NCBI GenBank assembly: GCA_041639705.1
Contig: JBEQBT010000087.1
Span: 1-11,818 of the forward strand
DNA: 11,818 bases
From: JARDZI01 sp041639705
GTDB lineage: Bacteria; Bacillota; Clostridia; Clostridiales; Caloramatoraceae
Reading direction: 5' to 3'
Shown here: positions 5,751-11,818 of the stretch, one piece after another
Layout: every line of letters starts with the position of its first letter
How positions within the stretch are numbered: the stretch's first letter is position 1
The notes under the pieces: model-generated
The model's database searches: none
Told to the model about the DNA's origin: nothing
The model's input: the letters and a program-made list of their open reading frames with translations, nothing else
Made by a program: the position numbers and the translations under genes

Positions 5751-7532
5751 ATGATTACAGCAGCGCTTATTGGTAATCCTAATGTTGGAAAAACCACTCT
5801 ATTTAATTTACTTACAGGCTCAAACCAATATGTTGGTAATTGGGCAGGAGTGACCATAGAAAAAAAAGAGGGATTTATTGATAAAAATATTAAAATAGTG
5901 GATTTACCTGGAATATATGCAATGGATGCATTTTCAAATGAAGAAAAAATATCAAAGAGATTTTTAATTGAGGAAAATGTGGATGTAATAATAAACATTG
6001 TTGATGCTTCAAACTTAAACAGAAATTTATACCTTACAACACAGCTTTGGCAATTTAATAAACCAATAATACTTGTATTAAATATGATTGACGTTGCTAA
6101 AAATAAGGGAATAGAGATAAATTATAAAATGCTCTCTAATAAATTTGGTGCTACTGTTATCCCAATTGCAGCATCAAAGGGAATAGGTATAGATGAAGTA
6201 GAAAAACTGCTTATTAGCGGTGATTTTTTTAAGGATAATATTGATAATGATTATCAATATCTTAACGAAATGGATGAAAAACAAGCCTATGCTTTTATAG
6301 AAGAAATTTTAAAAAACTGTATAAAGCTTCCTAAAGAAAAGATGGTCACTAAAACAGAATATATAGATAAAATAATATTAAATAAATTTTTTGCTTATCC
6401 CATATTTTTACTTATATTTTATTTTATTTTTAAATTTACCTTCAGCTGGGTTGGACAGCCTTTATCTGATGGGTTTAATACTATTCTTCAGGAAAATTTT
6501 ATTCCCTTGCTTGAAAAACTTCTTTCAAATAGCAGCCCATGGTTTAAGTCACTAATAATAGATGGAATTGTTGCAGGAGTTGGAGCAGTTTTTGTCTTTC
6601 TTCCTATAATACTTTCACTATTTTTAGGCATATCCTTTTTAGAGGATAGTGGATATATGGCAAGAGCAGCTGTTATAATGGATAAGCTAATGAGAAAAAT
6701 GGGACTTTCAGGAAAGGCATTTATACCCCTTATAATTGGTTTTGGGTGCTCAGTCCCTGGAATTATGTCTGCAAGAACATTAGAAAGTGAAAAGGACAGG
6801 AAGCTTACAGCCCTTCTTGTCCCCCTTATGTCCTGCAATGCAAAGCTTCCAGTTTATGCACTTTTCGCTTCTGCTTTTTTCCCTGGAAAACAAACAAGGG
6901 TTGTTTATACATTATATATTCTGGGAATAATAATGGCATTTGTAATTGGGTTATTATTTAAAAATACTTTGTTTAAAAAAGATGAAGAGCCTTTTATGAT
7001 TGAGCTTCCAGAATATAAAATGCCTGGATTTAAAAATATAATGCTCCATACCTGGGGAAAAGGAAAAAGCTTTCTGCAGAAAATGAGTACCATTATTTTT
7101 TCAGCTTCAGTTGTTGTATGGTTTTTATCGAGCTTTAACTTTTCTGGATTGACAGATATAAACTCAAGTTTTCTGTCATATATAGGTAAGGCTTTAAATC
7201 CAATATTTATACCCTTAGGTTTTGGTACATGGCAAAATTCCGTATCCCTGCTTACAGGACTTATCGCAAAGGAAGTTGTAGTAGGCACAATGGGAGTTAT
7301 ATATGGCGGAGATTTAAAAAGTATACTACCTGGTTATTTTACACAGCTTTCCGCTTACAGCTTTTTAGTTTTTGTTCTTCTTTATACTCCTTGTATTTCA
7401 GTTATTGCTACAATGAGGAAGGAATACGGTAAAAAAATGATGAAGCTTTCCATACTTTATCAATTATCACTTGCATGGATTGCTTCATTCATTGTATATA
7501 ATCTTGGAAGATTAATTATTAGTTTCCTTTAA
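5751..7532 (+). CDS. feoB: FeoB, ferrous iron transport GTPase/permease
   Basis: A 593-residue inner-membrane Fe(II) importer. The N-terminal G domain has G1 GNPNVGKT (8-15), G3 DLPG (51-54), G4 NMID (111-114) and G5 near ASKG (141-144). A short helical linker follows (about 150-205), then the membrane part. This holds the two Gate motifs: GFGCSVPGIMSARTLESEKD (330-349), with Cys333, and PLMSCNAKLPVYALF (358-372), with Cys362. TPCISVIATMRKEYG lies near the C terminus. At 593 residues it is shorter than E. coli FeoB (773), mainly from a compact linker after the G domain and a short tail; this is common in clostridia and no motif is lost. The ribosome binding site AAAGGAGGTG lies in the end of feoA. 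The transcript continues into the small Cys-rich gene. Confidence 0.96.
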   Translation: MITAALIGNPNVGKTTLFNLLTGSNQYVGNWAGVTIEKKEGFIDKNIKIVDLPGIYAMDAFSNEEKISKRFLIEENVDVIINIVDASNLNRNLYLTTQLWQFNKPIILVLNMIDVAKNKGIEINYKMLSNKFGATVIPIAASKGIGIDEVEKLLISGDFFKDNIDNDYQYLNEMDEKQAYAFIEEILKNCIKLPKEKMVTKTEYIDKIILNKFFAYPIFLLIFYFIFKFTFSWVGQPLSDGFNTILQENFIPLLEKLLSNSSPWFKSLIIDGIVAGVGAVFVFLPIILSLFLGISFLEDSGYMARAAVIMDKLMRKMGLSGKAFIPLIIGFGCSVPGIMSARTLESEKDRKLTALLVPLMSCNAKLPVYALFASAFFPGKQTRVVYTLYILGIIMAFVIGLLFKNTLFKKDEEPFMIELPEYKMPGFKNIMLHTWGKGKSFLQKMSTIIFSASVVVWFLSSFNFSGLTDINSSFLSYIGKALNPIFIPLGFGTWQNSVSLLTGLIAKEVVVGTMGVIYGGDLKSILPGYFTQLSAYSFLVFVLLYTPCISVIATMRKEYGKKMMKLSILYQLSLAWIASFIVYNLGRLIISFL

Positions 7533-7561
7533 TCTTAAAAAATATTTTGTGAGGTGATTTT

Positions 7562-7732
7562 ATGTATATTGAAATTTTGATAACGGCAGGAATTGCTTTT
7601 GCAGCTGTATACCTGCTTTATAAGAGCATTAGTAAAAAAGCTGTTGGAAACTGCGACAGCTGTTCTGGAGGCAATGGCAACAGCACATCGCACTGCTCTA
7701 GCTGTCCGGTTGAAAAAACTGAAAAGAAATGA
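7562..7732 (+). CDS. FeoB-associated Cys-rich membrane protein
   Basis: A 56-residue protein, too short for many gene finders. It starts MYIEILITAGIAFAAVYLLY, a single N-terminal membrane helix, followed by a lysine-containing turn and a cytoplasmic tail with two CxxC pairs: CDSC (Cys31, Cys34) and CSSC (Cys45, Cys48), separated by a Gly/Asn/Ser linker. This is the hallmark of the FeoB-associated Cys-rich membrane proteins (Pfam PF12669, also called FeoC-like or attachment proteins), whose exact role is unproven; metal or redox sensing is proposed. The ATG has a strong GAGGTGATTTT before it and lies 29 bases after the feoB stop. It completes the iron operon. Confidence 0.9.
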   Translation: MYIEILITAGIAFAAVYLLYKSISKKAVGNCDSCSGGNGNSTSHCSSCPVEKTEKK

Positions 7733-7737
7733 ACTCC

Positions 7738-7791
7738 TTCAGCTAAAGCTGAACATCGAAACTTCAGGTGGAAACTCTATCCCACCTGAAG
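7738..7791 (+). terminator. Two hairpins between feo operon and degV, weak terminator candidate
   Basis: First hairpin 7738-7753 (TTCAGCT-AA-AGCTGAA). Second hairpin 7762-7791 with a perfect 10-bp stem, CTTCAGGTGG paired with CCACCTGAAG, and a 10-base loop. Neither is followed by a proper T run on either strand: after the second stem the + strand reads CAAAAAAG. They sit between converging genes where terminators are expected, so they may block read-through or protect 3' ends, but the intrinsic type is not met. Confidence 0.4.
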
Positions 7792-7820
7792 CAAAAAAGT
7801 GGACCTAAAATCGTGGCAGA

Positions 7821-8696
7821 TCATGGGTGCTCCACAAAACCGATACCTATTGCCCCAGGACCCGAATGTGCTCCTACAGTAATCCCAAGATTGCTATTAA
7901 ATATTTTACAAGTACTTTTTATTTTTTCCCGCAGATAATTGCACATATAGTCTGCATCTTCCTGGCATTCTGCGTTTTGGATAATGAATATCATTTTATT
8001 AATATCAATTACCCTTGAAACCGCCACATCTATCATGGCTTTAAGGGATTTTTTTCTTCCTATAATCCCTTTGATGGTATGTACTTCGCCATCTATAAAC
8101 TCACATACTGGCTTAATGTTGATTAGTTTCCCCAGAAAAGCAGTTGCTCCTCCGATTCTACCTCCAGCCTTCATATATTTCAAGCTGTTAACCACAAAAA
8201 TCGAGCTTATATTCGTAACCATCTTATGTATCCAATCAATTATATCCCCAAAGTCTCTATCACTATCAATCATTTTAGCAATCCCAATTTCCAATGAAGC
8301 CTGGCCACAAGCACAGGTATTTGAACTAATCACTTCAATCTGAACATCATTTTTTTCCTCTTCAAAAATTTCCTTTGCAGAAATAGCCGTTTGAAAGCTG
8401 GCCGATAGTTTAGAAGAAATAGTAGTCACAATATACTTTTTAACACCCTTTGCATACTGCTCCTGAAACACAGTTAACCAATCATAAATATTGGGAGCAG
8501 ATGTTTTTGGAACATCCTCAGGATGTTGTTCCATATGCTTATAAAACTCAGCTATTCCATAATCAGCATTCTCTCGGTAGAAATCTGTGTTTTCAAATTT
8601 GAAGTAGAATGGAACCTCACTTATGTTATACTGTTTGATGAATTCTCGGGGTAAGCTCCCTGAAGAGTCAACTATTTGACATATCATTTTATTCAT
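7821..8696 (-). CDS. DegV family fatty-acid-binding protein (FakB-like)
   Basis: A 291-residue cytoplasmic protein. DegV/FakB proteins hold a fatty acid and present it to the kinase FakA for phosphorylation, feeding external fatty acids into phospholipid synthesis. Visible motifs are IVDSSGSLP at the N terminus (8-16), KTSAPN (64-69), SSKLSASFQTA (94-104), the AGGRIG loop (177-182) and the C-terminal GAHSGPGAIGIGF (275-287), whose histidine is a usual contact for the fatty-acid carboxylate. The length is typical. The ATG at 8696 has GGAGGCGAG before it. No fakA is in the window, so the fatty acid partner is unknown, and many clostridia carry several DegV copies. It stands alone and converges on the feo operon. 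Confidence 0.9.
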   Translation of the reverse strand: MNKMICQIVDSSGSLPREFIKQYNISEVPFYFKFENTDFYRENADYGIAEFYKHMEQHPEDVPKTSAPNIYDWLTVFQEQYAKGVKKYIVTTISSKLSASFQTAISAKEIFEEEKNDVQIEVISSNTCACGQASLEIGIAKMIDSDRDFGDIIDWIHKMVTNISSIFVVNSLKYMKAGGRIGGATAFLGKLINIKPVCEFIDGEVHTIKGIIGRKKSLKAMIDVAVSRVIDINKMIFIIQNAECQEDADYMCNYLREKIKSTCKIFNSNLGITVGAHSGPGAIGIGFVEHP

Positions 8697-8998
8697 TTAC
8701 TCGCCTCCATATAAAAATATCCTATTTGAAACTCTTTACAGCATTGGTATTCTTACTTCGTCAGCCAATACTTTCAACCATTCCTTAATCTATATTTATG
8801 AAGAGCTTTAGTTAAGGCTTGCTGATGGTTCCTCATCTCTTCAAAACAGACCTGGTCGGATCTATTTTTAAATTACAACCCTTTTTCTGATATAATTGTA
8901 ATTCCAAACAACAACATAAACAGGAAAGTATGACTATTGTTGGCTTTAATTATAACCCATTTAGTTCTATATAATCAATACTTACCTTCTATATCAAT
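8697..8998. other. Intergenic leader region upstream of degV
   Basis: About 300 bases between degV and the terminator of the peptide operon. On the minus strand there is a 32-codon open stretch (8872-8774) containing DQVCFEEMRNHQQALTKAL. It lacks a convincing start and may be a fragment of a lost gene or chance. Nested complementary arms (AACCAT 8776-8781 with ATGGTT 8825-8830, and CCTTAA 8783-8788 with TTAAGG 8812-8817) could fold a leader hairpin. I found no promoter with both hexamers correctly spaced and no known riboswitch. Confidence 0.4.
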
Positions 8999-9026
8999 AA
9001 AAAACCCCGAGCTGCTACACTCGGAG
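8999..9026 (-). terminator. Rho-independent terminator of the peptide operon
   Basis: On the minus strand a 7-bp GC-rich stem (CTCCGAG with CTCGGGG, one G-T pair) and an 8-base loop are followed directly by TTTTTTATT. It lies 28 bases after the stop codon of the PqqD-like gene, marking the end of the operon. Confidence 0.9.
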
Positions 9027-9054
9027 TCTAATTACAATCATTAACACATTAGGC

Positions 9055-9405
9055 TTAGATATTTACTTTTTCTATATAGTGACAATTAACATTGATATGG
9101 TTTAAAAATATAAATAATCTTTCATAAAGTGGGTAAACTTCACCACCACGCTTTGCTTCCAGATTCTCTCCAATATCCTTTACTGTTTTCTTGCCATCTA
9201 TTTGTAAAAATACAAAACTTCCATATGCATCCAGAGAGATTTTTTTATATTCTGGAATTCTAAACTTAAGCTTCCTAAAGAACTTTTGAATCTTATGATC
9301 TTGTTTTTCAAGTATAGTCACAATATTGTCCCTATCTATTTCATATTCCAAATTGTCAGAGATTTTAAATATTATGTTTAGAATCTCTTTACTGTTATCT
9401 GGCAT
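9055..9405 (-). CDS. PqqD-like (RiPP recognition element) small protein
   Basis: A 116-residue soluble protein. Residues about 50-112 read as a PqqD-type domain: IPEYKKISLDAYGSFVFLQIDGKKTVKDIG, then a helix ending in a block around PLYERLFIFLNHI. PqqD domains grip leader peptides of ribosomally made, modified peptides and usually serve a radical SAM enzyme. Here none is in view: the gene is the last of an operon with an OPT peptide transporter and a dipeptidase. Residues 1-49 form an extra charged N-terminal region not found in minimal PqqD. Its ATG overlaps the end of the OPT gene by 11 bases and has no strong ribosome binding site (AGTAAAGC only), so translation is probably coupled to the transporter. 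The domain call rests on pattern recognition; a role in peptide handling is inference. Confidence 0.7.
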   Translation of the reverse strand: MPDNSKEILNIIFKISDNLEYEIDRDNIVTILEKQDHKIQKFFRKLKFRIPEYKKISLDAYGSFVFLQIDGKKTVKDIGENLEAKRGGEVYPLYERLFIFLNHINVNCHYIEKVNI

Positions 9406-11314
9406 TTTTTGCTTTACTGTTCACTAGAGGTATTATAGTTGCTATTACTAAAACTATTAACAATACATATGCCATTCCATTTGAAGCAGCAAATCCACTT
9501 GGGCCACTTGCTTTTATAACACCTGCTACTTGAAGTATTATACCAACAAGCCCTATTATGGAGCCACCAGCAACAAGTCCAGAAGATAAACTTATACCAT
9601 TATCAACTTTTACTTCTTTTTCTTGTTCAGATTTGGAAATCTTTTCTACAAATACACGAATCAATGCACCTATTAATATAATGGAAGTTGTAGATATAGG
9701 TAAATAGAATCCTATTGCAACTGTCATTATAGGAAGTTTTAAGAAGTATAACACAACTCCCATAACAACACCAACAATTATCATAGACCAAGGTAATTGA
9801 CCTGACATTATACCAGCAGTTAATGTAGACATTAAGTTAGCTTGAGGTAATGCAAATGGCACATTGTCACCAGTCAATGCAAGTTGGTTAGAAAGTAATA
9901 ATATAACTCCAACAACTACTGCAACACCAACTATACTAGCTATAGCGAAGTATTTATCCATTTCGTTTTTGTCCCCGCCTATGATGAAACCTACTTTTTG
10001 TGACTGACTGTAGCCACCAGCTACAGATATGGCAATAACTATAAATGTACCAAATAAAAGCAGTGATTTGTTGCTTTGAGGGTTATTCCATCCCATTACA
10101 ACGAATAATAATGTTACAATAACTAAAGAAGCTATAGTCATACCAGATACAGGAAGGTTTGAAGTTCCTATAGTACCAGTTAAACGGCCTGAAACTATAA
10201 CAAATAGTAATGATAAGAATAATGATAATATAGAAGCAGTTATTGCCATTAATATATTACCACCGGATATCATGAAGCCTGCAATAAAGCCCGCTATTAC
10301 ACCACCAATTAATATTAAGTTGGCAGATGATTTACTAGCACTATTTGAAGACTTAGCATTAAGAGTTTGTTTTATAGAAGATACTATTGTAGGTATAAGC
10401 TTTATGGCTCCTATTAAACCACCAGATAGCATCATTCCAGCGCCTATATATTTTACATAACTACCAGCTATATTTTTAACTAGCATAGCGTTTATAGCAA
10501 CATTAGGATTATTCCATACAGTTAAACCGTCTTTTGCAAAAGAAGAGAAATAACCTATTAATGGCATAACACCAAAATTAGCTAATAGGGAACCGGCAAA
10601 CATAGTTAAAGAAACTTCTATGCCAACTATGAATCCTATACCTATTAATAGAGGGTTAACTTCAATTTCAAATTTCCACTTATAGAAGGTCTCGTTTACA
10701 TAACTTACAACATTATTAGCCACATTTAAAAATGAACCTGTTAAAACAGTTATAACACCGCCTATTCCAAATCCAATTCCCATGTACTTCATTGATTCCC
10801 CAGCACCTTCTGAAGCAACAAGTGTTTCAGATATAGCCATTGATTCAGGGTACATTAACTTACCATGTTCTTCAACTAATAAATATTTGTAAACAAGAGA
10901 AGCTATTCCTAATCCGAATAAAACTCCACCTACGCCAACTGCAAAACCTTCTAAAAAGGAAACCTTAGATCCTATTAAAAGAACTGCAGGTAGAACGAAT
11001 ATCATACCACTGGCAACGGACTCTCCTCCACTTGACATACCTTGAAGCAAGTTTTTGCCTAGGATACCTTTTTGTTTAGCAAATGCAGCTATTAATGCCG
11101 AGCCTATTATAGAACCAGGTATACCAGCTGCAACTGTAAGCCCTGATTTCATACCTGAATAGGCAGTAGATGCTGCGAATAAAGCAGCCAAAATCACACC
11201 AATTATTAATACAGAAGCGTTTCCGCCAGATTTAGAGCCACTGGAAATGTAAGGAATGTAGTCTTTACCTGCTACTCCGCCATATGCATCTTTAGACAAT
11301 TTTTTATTCATCAT
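9395..11314 (-). CDS. OPT family oligopeptide transporter
   Basis: A 639-residue integral membrane protein of the OPT superfamily, which imports small peptides (or, in the YSL branch, metal chelates) with protons. The N terminus has a short cytoplasmic stretch ending KDYIPYISS, then typical OPT segments: AASTAYSGMKSGLTVAAGIPGSIIGSALIAAF (about 48-79), NLLQGMSSGGESVASGMIFVLPAV (about 88-111), KYLLVEEHGKLMYPESMAISETLVASE (about 143-169) and FYLPISTTSIILIGALIR (about 538-555). Roughly fifteen hydrophobic segments are visible, and the length fits prokaryotic members. AAGGAGATAACG precedes the ATG at 11314; a second ATG follows at once. It begins 39 bases after the dipeptidase stop and overlaps the PqqD-like gene, so the likely substrate is peptides hydrolysed by that dipeptidase. 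Confidence 0.93.
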   Translation of the reverse strand: MMNKKLSKDAYGGVAGKDYIPYISSGSKSGGNASVLIIGVILAALFAASTAYSGMKSGLTVAAGIPGSIIGSALIAAFAKQKGILGKNLLQGMSSGGESVASGMIFVLPAVLLIGSKVSFLEGFAVGVGGVLFGLGIASLVYKYLLVEEHGKLMYPESMAISETLVASEGAGESMKYMGIGFGIGGVITVLTGSFLNVANNVVSYVNETFYKWKFEIEVNPLLIGIGFIVGIEVSLTMFAGSLLANFGVMPLIGYFSSFAKDGLTVWNNPNVAINAMLVKNIAGSYVKYIGAGMMLSGGLIGAIKLIPTIVSSIKQTLNAKSSNSASKSSANLILIGGVIAGFIAGFMISGGNILMAITASILSLFLSLLFVIVSGRLTGTIGTSNLPVSGMTIASLVIVTLLFVVMGWNNPQSNKSLLLFGTFIVIAISVAGGYSQSQKVGFIIGGDKNEMDKYFAIASIVGVAVVVGVILLLSNQLALTGDNVPFALPQANLMSTLTAGIMSGQLPWSMIIVGVVMGVVLYFLKLPIMTVAIGFYLPISTTSIILIGALIRVFVEKISKSEQEKEVKVDNGISLSSGLVAGGSIIGLVGIILQVAGVIKASGPSGFAASNGMAYVLLIVLVIATIIPLVNSKAKNAR

Positions 11315-11353
11315 ACGTTATCTCCTTTTCATATGCTATAATTATTTTTAAAA

Positions 11354-11818
11354 TTATTTTGAAAGCTCATAAATAGCATGTCCGTAAATTTTAGCGTTGA
11401 GTATTAAATCATCTATCTCTATATATTCATTTGCTTGATGGTCAAGATCAGGCTTTCCAGGGAATATTGGACCAAAGGCAACTATATTAGGCATTTCCTT
11501 GGCATAGGTTCCACCGCCTATTGCCTTAAGCTTTGCTTCCAGGCCTGTTTGCTCTGTATAAACTTTTTGTAATGATTTTATAAGTGAATGATTCTCCGGA
11601 AAGAATAAAGGCTTTTGGTGCATCATGTTTTCAACTTTTATCCCAACAGCCTGGATTTTATCATTGAAGGGATTCATCATATCCTCATATTTAAAGGTTA
11701 CTGGGTATCTTAAATTAAGTGCCATGACAACTTTTTCTTCATCCATAGATATTTTTCCAACATTGAAGGAAAGCTTTCCTGACTCTTTATCTTCAAGGCC
11801 TACTCCAATGGATTTCCC
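11354..11818 (-). CDS. M20 family dipeptidase (PepV/Sapep-like), C-terminal part
   Basis: The reading frame is open to the window edge, so only the last 154 residues are seen (PepV is about 470). An apparent ATG at 11746 is internal: upstream codons continue with GKSIGVGLEDKESGKLSFNV, homologous to the PepV lid region. Further on come ALNLRYPVT, AIGGGTYAKEMPNIVAFGP and DHQANEYIEIDDL. The glycine-rich GGGTYA and the histidine of HQANEYI belong to the substrate and metal site of this zinc aminopeptidase family, which cleaves dipeptides in the cytoplasm. It is the first visible gene of the OPT operon; promoter and catalytic N-terminal half lie beyond the window. Confidence 0.9.
   Translation of the reverse strand, partial: GKSIGVGLEDKESGKLSFNVGKISMDEEKVVMALNLRYPVTFKYEDMMNPFNDKIQAVGIKVENMMHQKPLFFPENHSLIKSLQKVYTEQTGLEAKLKAIGGGTYAKEMPNIVAFGPIFPGKPDLDHQANEYIEIDDLILNAKIYGHAIYELSK

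Noticed and set aside
6488..7288. Long minus-strand frames opposite feoB
   Set aside because: They are antisense shadows of the conserved FeoB membrane domain with no family resemblance or ribosome binding site.
7593..7808. 71-codon + strand reading frame after feoB
   Set aside because: It overlaps the Cys-rich FeoB-associated gene in another frame, has no ribosome binding site and runs through two hairpins.
8868..8896. TATAAT at 8891-8896 as a + strand promoter
   Set aside because: The hexamer at the right distance is TTAAAT and there is no + strand gene downstream; probably chance in AT-rich DNA.
11354..11746. A complete 130-residue gene starting at 11746
   Set aside because: The frame continues with conserved M20 peptidase residues up to the window edge; this ATG is internal.

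Overview
This 11.8 kb window is AT-rich and reads like a chromosomal stretch of a low-GC Firmicute, most likely a Clostridium or close relative. The signs are strong Shine-Dalgarno sites (AGAGGTGAT, GGAGG), some TTG starts, a lipoprotein-type ABC solute-binding protein, a FeoA/FeoB/Cys-rich small protein cassette, a DegV protein and a PqqD-like/OPT/dipeptidase cluster. No rRNA, tRNA, CRISPR array, prophage or intact insertion sequence was seen. The species cannot be named from the sequence alone.

Left part (1-925): a DUF302 protein on + converges on a decayed piece of a CopA-type copper P-ATPase on -. Between them lies a perfect 46-bp palindrome.

Zinc block (921-4637, all -): reading leftward, a five-helix membrane protein with a CCAHH motif, then znuA-znuC-znuB-zur. 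The zinc operon has its own promoter (TTGCTT-17-TATAAT). A 7-1-7 Fur-family inverted repeat just downstream of the -10 is the likely Zur operator. The regulator is the last gene of the operon it probably controls. An exact 12-bp tandem duplication sits just upstream of the -35. To the right is about 0.7 kb without an intact gene, perhaps holding a small decayed membrane-protein gene.

Iron block (5317-7791, +): a near-consensus promoter (TTGACA-17-TAAAAT) followed directly by a 27-bp Fur-box-like palindrome drives feoA, feoB and a 56-residue FeoB-associated Cys-rich membrane protein. The leader carries a second, independent 12-bp tandem duplication. Two hairpins separate this block from a convergent DegV (fatty-acid-binding) gene.

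Right part (8999-11818, all -): the end of an M20/PepV-like dipeptidase (cut by the window edge), an OPT-family peptide transporter, and a PqqD-like small protein overlapping the OPT gene by 11 bp, closed by a clear rho-independent terminator. This looks like a peptide import and hydrolysis operon with an unexpected RiPP-recognition-like partner.

Together the left two thirds is a metal-homeostasis region with separate, self-contained zinc and iron uptake units. The least understood items are the CCAHH membrane protein, the stand-alone PqqD-like protein in a peptide-transport operon, and the palindrome at the broken end of the copA remnant.
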